A DNA stretch of 64,000 nt, taken from assembly GCA_037388505.1 (NCBI GenBank), contig JARRKC010000022.1, forward strand, positions 1 through 64,000, written 5' to 3'. The stretch comes from JARRKC01 sp037388505 (GTDB lineage: Bacteria; Acidobacteriota; UBA6911; RPQK01; JAPXNP01). The position numbers were made by a program, and so were the translations under genes. The first letter of the stretch is position 1; each line of letters opens with the position of its first letter. Positions 24,514 to 33,408 of this stretch are shown here, in pieces. The notes under the pieces were generated by a model. The model was given only the letters and a program-made list of their open reading frames with translations. It had not been told where the DNA came from and made no database searches.

Positions 24514-25898
24514 TGAACGTGACGTCGCAAAAGCCAAAGGTGCTCGTGGTCGATGATGACCCGTCGGCGCTCGAATCGCTGGTGGAGGTCTTGAGCAAGG
24601 AAGAATACGATGTCTTTGCCACCAGGCGCGGCAGAGAGGCGCTCGATCTGGTTCAAAATCTCGACCGGGCGCTCGATCTGGTGGTCACCGACCTGCGTAT
24701 GAGCGGCATCGACGGGATGAGAATCCTGGAATCGGTTCGCGAAGGGCGTCCGGAAATCCCGGTGATCGTGTTGACTGCATTTGCCGATATGGGAAGCGCC
24801 GTCGAGGCGATTCGGAAAGGGGCCTTCGATTATCTCAGCAAGCCCTTCAAACTGGACCATCTCCGCCTCGTTGTCCGTCGTGCTCTCGAGCAGAGTTCAC
24901 TGCGCCAGGAAAACCTGAAACTGCGTTCGGCCCTCGAAAAGAGAGGCGAAAGCAACGGGCTGATTGGCCGAAGCCCGGAGATGGTCGAAGTCTACAAACT
25001 GATCGCCAAGGTCGCCCCGCTTTCGACGACGGTCCTCATCCAGGGTGAAAGCGGGACCGGGAAGGAACTGGTGGCCCGACTGATCCACGATCTAAGCGGA
25101 CGGCCGGGGGCATTCAAGGCCATCAACTGCGGAGCTCTGCCGGAGTCTCTACTCGAGAGCGAGCTTTTTGGCTACGTGAAAGGTGCCTTTACCGGCGCTA
25201 CCACTCGCAAGAAGGGGATTTTCGAGGCCGCTCAGGCGGGCACGTGTCTTCTGGACGAGATCTCGAACACCTCTCCCAACGTCCAGATGCGCCTGCTCAG
25301 GGTCCTCGAGGAGCGTGAGGTCCAGCCTGTCGGTTCGACCGACTCCATGAAGATCGATGTGCGCATCATCTCGGCCACCAATCGGCCGCTGGACGGACTT
25401 GTCGAGGCAAAGGAGTTTCGTGAAGATCTTTACTATCGGCTCAAGGTCGTCACCATCAATCTGCCGCCTCTGAGGGAGCGCCGGGGCGACATCCCGATTC
25501 TGCTGAACCACTTCGTCCAGCATTTCGCTGCAGTCTCATCGAAACCGATCGCCATCTCCGACCCCGTCTACTCGCTGCTGGCCAGCTATCCCTGGCCGGG
25601 CAACGTCCGAGAACTGGAAAACGCCGTGGAGCGTGCGATTGCCTTGAATTCCAGCGGGATTCTGATGCCGACGGATTTCCCCGAGGAGATCCGGGAAGTG
25701 GGAGAGCGTCGGCCGTCGGCCGGACAGGGGCCTTTCATGACCCTCGAGGAAAAGACGCTCGAATACGTGCTCGAAATCCTGGAAGCGACGGGCAGGAACG
25801 TCAGTCAGACGGCCGATATCCTCGGCATAGATCGGCGGACCGTTTACCGCATCCTCGAACGCCACGATATGCAGCCGAAGGCTGACCACGCGGTGTAG
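24513..25898 (+). CDS. Sigma-54-dependent NtrC-family response regulator
   Basis: 461 residues with receiver, AAA+ and Fis-type HTH domains. Phosphoacceptor Asp60 lies in VVTDLRMSG; Walker A is GESGTGKE (near 178-185); the sigma-54 contact loop GAFTGA is intact (224-229); the C-terminal helix-turn-helix reads NVSQTADILGIDRRTVYR. It therefore should open sigma-54 promoters on phosphorylation. The overall design resembles ZraR/AtoC-type regulators. Its most obvious target in the window is the DegP promoter at 22721-22737. Confidence 0.95.
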   Translation: MNVTSQKPKVLVVDDDPSALESLVEVLSKEEYDVFATRRGREALDLVQNLDRALDLVVTDLRMSGIDGMRILESVREGRPEIPVIVLTAFADMGSAVEAIRKGAFDYLSKPFKLDHLRLVVRRALEQSSLRQENLKLRSALEKRGESNGLIGRSPEMVEVYKLIAKVAPLSTTVLIQGESGTGKELVARLIHDLSGRPGAFKAINCGALPESLLESELFGYVKGAFTGATTRKKGIFEAAQAGTCLLDEISNTSPNVQMRLLRVLEEREVQPVGSTDSMKIDVRIISATNRPLDGLVEAKEFREDLYYRLKVVTINLPPLRERRGDIPILLNHFVQHFAAVSSKPIAISDPVYSLLASYPWPGNVRELENAVERAIALNSSGILMPTDFPEEIREVGERRPSAGQGPFMTLEEKTLEYVLEILEATGRNVSQTADILGIDRRTVYRILERHDMQPKADHAV

Positions 25899-25904
25899 AT
25901 GGGG

Positions 25905-26765
25905 TCACGGCCGGACGGGCACGTTTCTCGTCGACGCTCGCATTACGACGATCCCCCCTAGACAAATCAGTACTGTCCCCATCACCGATGCGCCGTCCGG
26001 GGTGTGGTGCCAAAACAACCAGTCCAACAATCCGGCACAGACGACCGAACTGTAGATGAACGGCCCCACACTGCCCGCGGAGCCGGACGCATAGCCGGCG
26101 GTCAGGAGGATTTGGGCGAGTGCAGCCAGAAATCCGACCCCCGCCAGGATCAGGAGTTCAGTGAACCGGATGCTCACCGTCGTCCAGGGGAAAGGAATCG
26201 CCGAACAGACCGTGGAGACGAGAGAGAAGTAGAAGACGACGCGCGTGACCGGTTCGCTGCGGGTCAAACGGCGGATCGTCACCTGGGCCAGAGCTCCCAG
26301 TACGCCGGCCGCAAGCCCAATGAATGCCGCTGTCTGGATCACGCCCCCGCTCGGCTTGACGACGAACACCACGCCCACGAAGCCAAGGACGACCGCCACG
26401 ATCACCGGTCTGGTCAACTCCTCCTTGAGCCAAATCCAGGCAATCAGGGGCATGAACAGAGGCAGGGTATAATTCAGCAGGACAGCGTCGGCCAGTTCGA
26501 GTCTTCCGATCGTGTAAAAAAAGCAGTACATGGCCGTCAGACCGGCCAGTCCGCGCAGCAGGTGAAACCGTAAGACGCGCGTCCGGATGGCAGACCAGCC
26601 ACGCCATCCGATCCAGGGGAGCAGTGCGAGGAGGGCAAAGCCGTTGCGACCGAAGACGATGACCGTGCTTGGCTGCGAAGCGGAAAGAACCTTCACGCCC
26701 GCACTCATCACGGCGAAGAGTGCCCCCGCAGCAATCACCTTCAATGCCCCGCGCAGTGCGATCAC
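25905..26765 (-). CDS. EamA/DMT family transporter
   Basis: 286 residues, about ten hydrophobic segments in two repeats of five, as usual for EamA drug/metabolite exporters; LELADAVLLNYTLPLFMPL in the first half and GFLAALAQILLTAGYASG in the second match the family pattern. It converges on the response regulator gene (7 bp between stops) and diverges from the tolC operon. Substrate unknown. Confidence 0.88.
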   Translation of the reverse strand: MIALRGALKVIAAGALFAVMSAGVKVLSASQPSTVIVFGRNGFALLALLPWIGWRGWSAIRTRVLRFHLLRGLAGLTAMYCFFYTIGRLELADAVLLNYTLPLFMPLIAWIWLKEELTRPVIVAVVLGFVGVVFVVKPSGGVIQTAAFIGLAAGVLGALAQVTIRRLTRSEPVTRVVFYFSLVSTVCSAIPFPWTTVSIRFTELLILAGVGFLAALAQILLTAGYASGSAGSVGPFIYSSVVCAGLLDWLFWHHTPDGASVMGTVLICLGGIVVMRASTRNVPVRP

Positions 26766-26952
26766 GATACTCGTCCCTTCCGCTGCATTTCCTCGCCATG
26801 GTATCGAAAGGGATGCCCATCCCAGAAGTCGAACCCATGCGAACCCTTTTTCACTTCCGTCGCCCGACGGTGAGGCATCCTTGCGTGAAATGCGACTTTA
26901 TTCAGGAGTCGCGAAACCTCTGCGGCAAAGTTTTCATCTTTGTTGGGTGTTG

Positions 26953-26980
26953 AGAATCTACAGGATTCAAGGTAGATTCT
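26953..26980. promoter_or_regulatory. 9-bp perfect dyad between EamA and tolC operons
   Basis: AGAATCTAC (26953-26961) and GTAGATTCT (26972-26980) pair exactly across a 10-bp spacer, about 87 bp before the tolC start. It is the only clear dyad in the 302-bp divergent region 26766-27067 and is a candidate operator for the efflux operon. No dedicated regulator gene is adjacent. Confidence 0.45.
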
Positions 26981-27067
26981 TACGCGCTGCTTCTCCGGCG
27001 ACCGGGGGGCGGAGAGGTTCGAGACATTCTTCGTTAACCACAATACGACAGTGACTGGTGACGGTTT

Positions 27068-28453
27068 ATGAACAGACGAATCACAGCGCTGAACCTTATT
27101 CTGACCGGTCTGTTGGTCTTCGGAAGTACCCTGGGGGCATCAGCCGAGCGAACGGCCGAAGGTCAGATGCCGGATGGGGGTCTGACTCTCGCCGAGGCCG
27201 TCGAAAGGGCCCTGCAGAACAATCCGATGGTCCATGCGAGTGAGGCCGGAATCGATATTGCTGCTGCCGGCGTTTCCGAGGCAAAGGCAGGTCGCCTTCC
27301 CCTGCTGAAGTTCAGTGAGAAGTACACCAACAGCAACAATCCGGTGTACGTCTTCGGCAGCCTGCTCGAACAGGGTCGGTTCGGACCGAACAATTTCGAT
27401 GTGGGGTTTCTGAACCACCCGGGATCGCTCTCGAATTTTCGCAGCAGCGTGGACCTCCAGATCCCCGTCTTCAACCGCTTCAAGGTGCAATCCGGAATCG
27501 AACAGGCACGCATACGCTCAGACCAGTCACAGTCGGAAGCGGGGTGGGTCCGGCAGCAGCTCCGTCTGCAAGTGATCCAGACCTACTTCGGACTCCTCGT
27601 AGCCCGACAGCGCCAGGAAGTGGCGGCCGACGCAGTTCGGACAGCACAGGCCGAGGTCGAAGACATTCAGTCCAGAGTCGAACAGGGACTGGCCGTGCGT
27701 TCGGATCTGCTGGCCATGGAGGTACAGCTCGCGGATTTCCGCCAACAGCAGGTTCAAGCGGCGGGTGACGAACAGACGGCATTGGCGGCTCTGAACTCGG
27801 TTTTGTCGGTGCCGGTGGGAACTCCCGTCCAACTGGCGGGGCAGCTCGAAGAGCGCAGCTTCCCCGTCCCACAACAGGACGAGTTGATCAAGACGGCGTT
27901 GACCAGCCGTCCGGACTATCTGAATGCCGCCAAACAGGTGGACCTGGCCAGACAGCAGATTCGCGTTGCCAGGGGAAGCTGGTGGCCCGACCTCAACCTG
28001 TTTGCTCAAGTCGGCCAGAGCACCCAGGATTTCTCGAACGGGAGTGGGGACTTTGCGGTTGGCGCGAGTCTGAACTTCGATATCGTGGACTTTGGGCGCC
28101 TGCCGCGCATCGAGCAGGCCGTGGCGCAATCACGCCGCGCGCAGGCGGATCAGGACCAGACAGCGAACCGGGTGCGGCTCGAAATCGTCCAGGCGCTTCA
28201 GCGCTATCTCACTTCCAAACAGCGTCTCCAATTGACCTCGACTGCGGTCGAGCAGGCGACCGAAGCACAACGGATCGTCCAGGACCGGCTCGACGTCGGG
28301 CTGACGACGGTGACCGATGTCCTGAGAGCTCAGACGGACCTGCTGAGGGCCCGGCTCAATCAGCTGGGGGCGCGCTACGAGCACTATCTCGGCTACGCCC
28401 AGGTCTTGCTGGCGTCCGGCACTCTGGACGATGTCAGGCCATTCTCCAATTAG
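27068..28453 (+). CDS. TolC-family outer membrane efflux protein
   Basis: 461 residues with a signal peptide (cleavage near ASA, residue 26) and two OEP repeats of long helices with Q/A/R-rich heptads (EVEDIQSRVEQGLAVRSDLL in the first half, QRIVQDRLDVGLTTVTDVLR in the second). It forms the outer-membrane channel for the adaptor and RND pump that follow; the adaptor ATG is 25 nt past its stop. Confidence 0.93.
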   Translation: MNRRITALNLILTGLLVFGSTLGASAERTAEGQMPDGGLTLAEAVERALQNNPMVHASEAGIDIAAAGVSEAKAGRLPLLKFSEKYTNSNNPVYVFGSLLEQGRFGPNNFDVGFLNHPGSLSNFRSSVDLQIPVFNRFKVQSGIEQARIRSDQSQSEAGWVRQQLRLQVIQTYFGLLVARQRQEVAADAVRTAQAEVEDIQSRVEQGLAVRSDLLAMEVQLADFRQQQVQAAGDEQTALAALNSVLSVPVGTPVQLAGQLEERSFPVPQQDELIKTALTSRPDYLNAAKQVDLARQQIRVARGSWWPDLNLFAQVGQSTQDFSNGSGDFAVGASLNFDIVDFGRLPRIEQAVAQSRRAQADQDQTANRVRLEIVQALQRYLTSKQRLQLTSTAVEQATEAQRIVQDRLDVGLTTVTDVLRAQTDLLRARLNQLGARYEHYLGYAQVLLASGTLDDVRPFSN

Positions 28454-28478
28454 TTTCCAGTTCGGTGAGGACCAAGAA

Positions 28479-29762
28479 ATGATACGCAACCTCATTCTAG
28501 CAGCGGCACTCATATCCACTCTGGCGCTGGTCCAGTGCTCCGCCGATCGGACGAGCACGAGCGAGCCGGTCGTCGCTGAGAGCCCCATCCCGGTCAAGAT
28601 TGAGACGGTGTCTCAGACGACTGCGGCGGACGGATTCGAAGCCACCGGAACCGTGAGTTCGAAGACGGTAACTCCGATCTCTGCCAAGGTCATGGGATAC
28701 GTCGAGTCGGTCGAAGTACGCGAGGGAGACCGGGTGCAGGCCGGACAGCTTCTGGTGTCCATCGATTCACGCGACGCCCGCACTCGAGTGACTCAGGCGG
28801 AAGCCGGACTGGCCGAAGCGAAGAGCGCGCTGGAGGAAGTCAATCGCTCAATCGATGCGGCTCAGTCGGCTCGCGACGCGGCTGCCGCCAACGCCCAGCT
28901 GGCCGACTCGACCTTCCAGAGGTTTGCGGAGCTCCTGAAGAGGAACTCCGTGAGCAAGCAGGAATACGACGAGGTTTCGGCCCGAAAGCAATCCGCGGAG
29001 GCCCAGCTTCGGCAATCCGAAGAAATGCTGCAGTCCGCTAGGGCCAAGAAGGGACAGGTCGAGTCCAAGATCGAGCAAGCCCAGGCGGCGCTGGAGCAGG
29101 CCCGGCTCTATCTCGGCTACTGTCGTGTCCAGGCGCCCTTTGCCGGTGTGATCTCCGATAAACAGGTCGATCTGGGGCAGTTAGCCTCTCCCGGTGTTCC
29201 CCTGTTGACGCTGGAGGATGCGAAGAACTTCGAAATGCACGCCATCGTTCCGGAAAGCAGGATCGATCAGATAGCGGTGGGTCAGGCGGTGGACGTAAGC
29301 GTCGATTCGTTGGGCCGCACCCTGAGCGGCTCCGTCGTCGACATCGTGCCCCGGTCCGATCCGGCCAGTCGATCCGTCATGGTGAAGATCCGCTTGCCGT
29401 ACAGCCCCGGCCTCCACTCCGGCCTCTATGCAACGGCTCAGCTGCTCGACAAGGGGGAAACGATCATCTCGGTGCCGGCCTCGGCGCTGATCTATCGGGG
29501 ACAGTTGGTGGGACTCTACAAGGTTGACGAATCGAATCATGCGACCTTCCGCCTGGTCAAACCCGGTAGGGACCTGGGAGATCGTGTCGAGGTACTCTCC
29601 GGAGTTTCCCCGGGGGATCGAGTCGTCGTGGAACCCTCCGATTCTCTGAAAGACGGTTCGTCGCTCGAGATTTCGGCCAACCGGAAGCTTCTCCCTACAG
29701 GGGATGCCAATCGTACGAAGTCGCAGCGGCAGACCGCGACGCTCGAGTTCGAGAACTGTTAA
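28479..29762 (+). CDS. RND efflux periplasmic adaptor (HlyD/MFP) lipoprotein
   Basis: 427 residues from ATG 28479 with GGTGAGG upstream. The lipobox LVQC gives a lipidated Cys near residue 20. A lipoyl half-motif (VMGYVESVEVREGDRVQAGQ), a long coiled hairpin (~105-220, EAGLAEAKSALEEVN onward), the second lipoyl half (APFAGVISDKQVDLGQL) and beta-barrel/MP domains complete the family architecture. It links the TolC protein and the RND pump, whose start is 13 nt downstream. Confidence 0.93.
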   Translation: MIRNLILAAALISTLALVQCSADRTSTSEPVVAESPIPVKIETVSQTTAADGFEATGTVSSKTVTPISAKVMGYVESVEVREGDRVQAGQLLVSIDSRDARTRVTQAEAGLAEAKSALEEVNRSIDAAQSARDAAAANAQLADSTFQRFAELLKRNSVSKQEYDEVSARKQSAEAQLRQSEEMLQSARAKKGQVESKIEQAQAALEQARLYLGYCRVQAPFAGVISDKQVDLGQLASPGVPLLTLEDAKNFEMHAIVPESRIDQIAVGQAVDVSVDSLGRTLSGSVVDIVPRSDPASRSVMVKIRLPYSPGLHSGLYATAQLLDKGETIISVPASALIYRGQLVGLYKVDESNHATFRLVKPGRDLGDRVEVLSGVSPGDRVVVEPSDSLKDGSSLEISANRKLLPTGDANRTKSQRQTATLEFENC

Positions 29763-29775
29763 GCCGGAGTAAGCG

Positions 29776-32700
29776 ATGAAACAGATCGGAATTGCAGGCA
29801 AGCTCGCTCACGCATTCATCGACTCCAAATTGACGCCTCTGCTGGTTGGCGCCGCGATCCTGCTCGGAGCGGGAGCCGTGTTCATGCTGCCCAGGGAGGA
29901 AGAGCCTCAGATCATCGTTCCCATGATCGACGTCTTCGTGCAAATGCCGGGTGCCAGCGCCCGGGAAGTCGAAGAACGTGTGACCAAGCCGATGGAGAAG
30001 CTTCTCTGGGAGATCCCGGGCGTCGAGTACGTTTACTCGACCTCGAGTCCCGGTTCGTCGATGGCCATCGTTCGCTTCTACGTCGGGGAGAACGAAGAGG
30101 ACGCGATCGTTCGTCTCAACCAGAAGATGTCGGCCAACTACGACCTCATCCCTCCGGGTGCCGGTCCTCCTTTGATCAAACCGCGCTCCATCGATGATGT
30201 GCCGATTCTTGCCTTGACTCTCTGGAGTGAGCACGAGGACCACTTCATGCTGCGCCGCGTCGCCGCCCAGCTGCACGATCAGATCAAGCAGGTGCAGGAT
30301 GTCTCTGAAGTCACGCTCATCGGGGGGCAGCGGCGTCAGGTTCGAGTGCTGCTCGATCCGGCTCGCATGGAGGCTCTGCACGTTTCTCCCACGCTGGTCA
30401 GCCGGATGCTGCAGCGTTCGAATCAGCAGATGCAGGCGGGCGAGTTCTCCCAAGCCAACCACGATTATCTCGTCGACACGGGCGGGTTCCTCAAGGATGC
30501 GGACGATGTGCGCAATGTGGTCGTGGCGGTCTATCAGGGCCGGCCGGTCTACCTGAAGGACGTTGCCAAGATCGAGGACGGTCCCGAAGAGCTGGCCAAC
30601 TATGTGCTCTACGGTCAAGGGCCCGCCGGCGCCGAGTCTACGGAAGTCGGGTCCCATTCGGTGGGCCCCGAGAGCAAAGAGGACGGCACTGTCAAAGAGG
30701 CGGGAGTGGTCGGAAACGCGTTTCCGGCGGTGACCATCTCCGTGGCGAAAAGAAAAGGAACCAACGCCATTGTGGTTGCCGACCATGTCCTGGAGAAGGT
30801 CGAGGCCATGCGCGGCGTGCTCGTGCCGGACGACATACATCTGACCGTCACCCGCAATTATGGTGAGACGGCAGAGGCGAAATCCGACGAACTGTTGTTC
30901 CACATGCTGCTGGCCATCCTCTCGGTCACCGTGCTGATCTGGCTGACTCTCGGTCTGCGCGAGTCGGGAATCGTGGCGATCGCCATTCCGGTGACGCTGG
31001 CCCTGACCCTGGTCNNNNNNNGCGTGACACTGTTCGCGTTGATCTTCTCCATCGGTATCCTCGTCGACGATGCGATCGTCGTGGTGGAGAACATCGTCCG
31101 CCACTACCGCCTGCCGGGGAATCGAAACCGTTCTATCGTCCAGGTTGCCATCGAGGCGGTCGATGAGGTAGGGAACCCGACTATCCTGGCCACGTTCGCC
31201 GTCATCGCAGCCATCATTCCGATGGCATTCGTGCGCGGCCTCATGGGGCCCTACATGAGGCCGATTCCCGTCGGCGCCTCGTTTGCCATGATCTTCTCCC
31301 TGCTGGTCGCCTTCATGGTGACGCCGTGGGCTTCGATCCGTCTATTGAAGCGGCGTTCCGGCGGGGAAGGCGGGGATGGTCATGAGGAAGAAGGTTTCAC
31401 GACGCGACTCTACCGGCAAGTCATGGGACGGCTCATCCATGTGCCGGCACTGCGCTACGGCTTTCTGGCAGGCGTGGTCGTGTTGCTTCTGGGAGCGCTG
31501 GCCATGGTCGGGCTGAAACTGGTCACCGTCAAGATGCTGCCTTTCGACAACAAGAGCGAGTTCCAGGTCGTCGTCGATATGCCGGAGGGAACCACGCTGG
31601 AGGACACCGCGGCGGTCACCCACGACATCGGACGCTACCTGTCGACCGTTCCTGAGGTCACCAACTATGAGATGTACGTAGGGACGTCGTCGCCCTACAA
31701 CTTCAACGGCCTGGTCCGTCACTACTTCATGCGCCGCATGCCTTTCCAGGCGGACATTCAGGTCAACCTGGTCTCCAAGGAGGAGCGCAGCCGGCAGAGT
31801 CATCAGATCGCTAAGATGGTACGGCCGAAAATCCAGGAGATCGCAAGGCGTCACGGCGCCGCGGTCAAGGTCGCCGAGGTTCCGCCCGGGCCACCCGTCC
31901 TGCAGACACTCGTCGCCGAGGTCTATGGTCCCAGCTACAAGGGACAGCTCGAGTTGGCGGCCCGAATCCAGAAGATCTTCGAACAGACGGAAGGTGTGGT
32001 CGACGTCGACTCCTATATCGAAGCCGATCAGCCGAAATATGTCTTCCACATCAACCAGGAGAAAGCGGCTCTCAGTGGAGTCTCGGTCGAACAGATCGTA
32101 GCGGCCACCCGCATGGCCCTGGGCGGCATGAAGGCCGGACTCCTGCACGTTCCCAGCGAAAAGGAAGACGTGGACATCGTGCTGCGTCTACCCGAGCCCA
32201 GCCGGTCCAGTATCCCGGATCTGTTGAGTCTGCGCCTGATGGGGCAGGGCGGACAGATGGTCCCCCTCGGGGAACTCGTCAAGGTCCAGAAAACCATTCA
32301 GGACAAGAGTATCTATCACAAGAACCTCAAGCCGGTCGTCTACGTGACGGGAGATGTGGCAGGTCAGGAGGAGAGCCCGGTCTACGCGATCCTCAAACTC
32401 TCCGACGCCGTATCCGAGCTGAAGATTCCGGAGGGCTACCAGATCGCCCAGTATACGGCCGAGCAGCCCTTCTCGACTGAGAAATACGCCGTGAAGTGGG
32501 ATGGTGAGTGGCACATCACGTATGAGGTCTTTCGGGATCTCGGCATCGCTTTCGCCGTCGTGCTCGTCTTGATCTACATCCTTGTCGTGGGGTGGTTCCA
32601 GTCGATGCTGACGCCGCTGGTCATCATGGCGGCGATTCCATTCTCCCTGGTCGGAATTCTGCCCGCTCATTGGGCCATGGGCGCCTTCTTTACGGCGACA

Positions 32701-33003
32701 TCGATGATCGGCTTCATCGCCGGCGCCGGAATCGTCGTGCGCAATTCGATCATTCTCGTCGATTTCGTGGAACTACGTCTCCAGGAAGGGATGTCGCTGG
32801 CCGATGCGGTCGTCGACGCCGGGGCGGTGAGATTCCGGCCGATGCTGCTGACCGCGGCGGCGGTCATCGTGGGCGCTTCGGTGATTCTGTTCGATCCGAT
32901 CTTCCAGGGCCTGGCGATCTCGCTGATGGCCGGAGAAGTGGCGTCGTTGCTGCTCTCGAGGATGACGGTTCCGGTGCTGTACTACATGGTGGGAAAGAAG
33001 TAG
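29776..33003 (+). CDS. RND family inner-membrane efflux transporter (contains assembly gap)
   Basis: 1075 codons as assembled. It has the RND pattern of TM1, large periplasmic loop (PGASAREVEERVTKPMEK), TM2-6, second loop and TM8-12 (VVGWFQSMLTPLVIMAAIPF, then GIVVRNSIILVDFVELR). The TM4 proton-relay region is GILVDDAIVVVENIVRHY, giving the Asp pair. Seven N (31015-31021) interrupt the sequence just before it; homologues of this type carry roughly ten residues more here, so a few codons are missing from the assembly. An acidic insert (~290-310, GAESTEVGSHSVGPESKEDG) is unusual. It exports drugs, dyes or metals; the substrate is not evident. Confidence 0.9.
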   Translation: MKQIGIAGKLAHAFIDSKLTPLLVGAAILLGAGAVFMLPREEEPQIIVPMIDVFVQMPGASAREVEERVTKPMEKLLWEIPGVEYVYSTSSPGSSMAIVRFYVGENEEDAIVRLNQKMSANYDLIPPGAGPPLIKPRSIDDVPILALTLWSEHEDHFMLRRVAAQLHDQIKQVQDVSEVTLIGGQRRQVRVLLDPARMEALHVSPTLVSRMLQRSNQQMQAGEFSQANHDYLVDTGGFLKDADDVRNVVVAVYQGRPVYLKDVAKIEDGPEELANYVLYGQGPAGAESTEVGSHSVGPESKEDGTVKEAGVVGNAFPAVTISVAKRKGTNAIVVADHVLEKVEAMRGVLVPDDIHLTVTRNYGETAEAKSDELLFHMLLAILSVTVLIWLTLGLRESGIVAIAIPVTLALTLVXXXVTLFALIFSIGILVDDAIVVVENIVRHYRLPGNRNRSIVQVAIEAVDEVGNPTILATFAVIAAIIPMAFVRGLMGPYMRPIPVGASFAMIFSLLVAFMVTPWASIRLLKRRSGGEGGDGHEEEGFTTRLYRQVMGRLIHVPALRYGFLAGVVVLLLGALAMVGLKLVTVKMLPFDNKSEFQVVVDMPEGTTLEDTAAVTHDIGRYLSTVPEVTNYEMYVGTSSPYNFNGLVRHYFMRRMPFQADIQVNLVSKEERSRQSHQIAKMVRPKIQEIARRHGAAVKVAEVPPGPPVLQTLVAEVYGPSYKGQLELAARIQKIFEQTEGVVDVDSYIEADQPKYVFHINQEKAALSGVSVEQIVAATRMALGGMKAGLLHVPSEKEDVDIVLRLPEPSRSSIPDLLSLRLMGQGGQMVPLGELVKVQKTIQDKSIYHKNLKPVVYVTGDVAGQEESPVYAILKLSDAVSELKIPEGYQIAQYTAEQPFSTEKYAVKWDGEWHITYEVFRDLGIAFAVVLVLIYILVVGWFQSMLTPLVIMAAIPFSLVGILPAHWAMGAFFTATSMIGFIAGAGIVVRNSIILVDFVELRLQEGMSLADAVVDAGAVRFRPMLLTAAAVIVGASVILFDPIFQGLAISLMAGEVASLLLSRMTVPVLYYMVGKK
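31015..31021. other. Assembly gap (seven N)
   Basis: Run of unknown bases in the RND gene. The frame is the same on both sides with the N counted, but the true length is likely larger because a conserved ~10-residue loop between two membrane helices is absent. Confidence 0.95.
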
Positions 33004-33021
33004 TCGTTCTGCTCTGGAAAT

Positions 33022-33067
33022 GGGACGTATAGGACGTGGGACTGACAGGATGCGTCGTATATGTCCC
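33022..33067 (+). terminator. Imperfect hairpin after the RND operon
   Basis: GGGACGTATAGGAC (33022-33035) pairs with GTCGTATATGTCCC (33054-33067) over 13 of 14 positions counting one G-U pair. It starts 18 nt after the RND stop. No U-run follows, so it may slow or process rather than fully end transcription before the small membrane protein gene. Confidence 0.45.
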
Positions 33068-33146
33068 CCAGGTCCTATGCCTTTCCCTGAAACCCGGGCG
33101 CTCGCTCGGGCGTCGTTGATAGAAACTACTTGGAGAAACCAACACA

Positions 33147-33377
33147 ATGACTGTTGAACGCTATCTCAGACTCGCAGCTGGGTTTTTCGTCCTGTTGAGC
33201 CTCGCTTTGGGACAGTGGGTGAGTCCTTACTGGTATCTGTTCACCGCCTTCGTCGGGTTGAACCTGTTCCAGTCCGCGTTTTCGAACTGGTGCCCCCTGA
33301 TGTCCATTCTGAAGAAACTGGGCGTCCGAAGCGGCGAAGGGCCGGGGACCTCGACGGCTCAGACCGCCAAGATCTAG
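33147..33377 (+). CDS. DUF2892-like small inner membrane protein
   Basis: 76 residues with GGAG upstream. Two hydrophobic helices (RLAAGFFVLLSLALG and PYWYLFTAFVGLNLFQSAF) separated by a short turn, then NWCPLMSILKKLGV, which matches the YgaP-like C-terminal membrane module (DUF2892) with its conserved CP motif. In other genomes such proteins accompany rhodanese or thiol-sulfur enzymes; none is visible here. It follows the efflux operon by 143 bp on the same strand. Confidence 0.8.
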   Translation: MTVERYLRLAAGFFVLLSLALGQWVSPYWYLFTAFVGLNLFQSAFSNWCPLMSILKKLGVRSGEGPGTSTAQTAKI

Positions 33378-33408
33378 TACCCAAAGGAGTTCCGGCAAAC
33401 GGGCTTGC

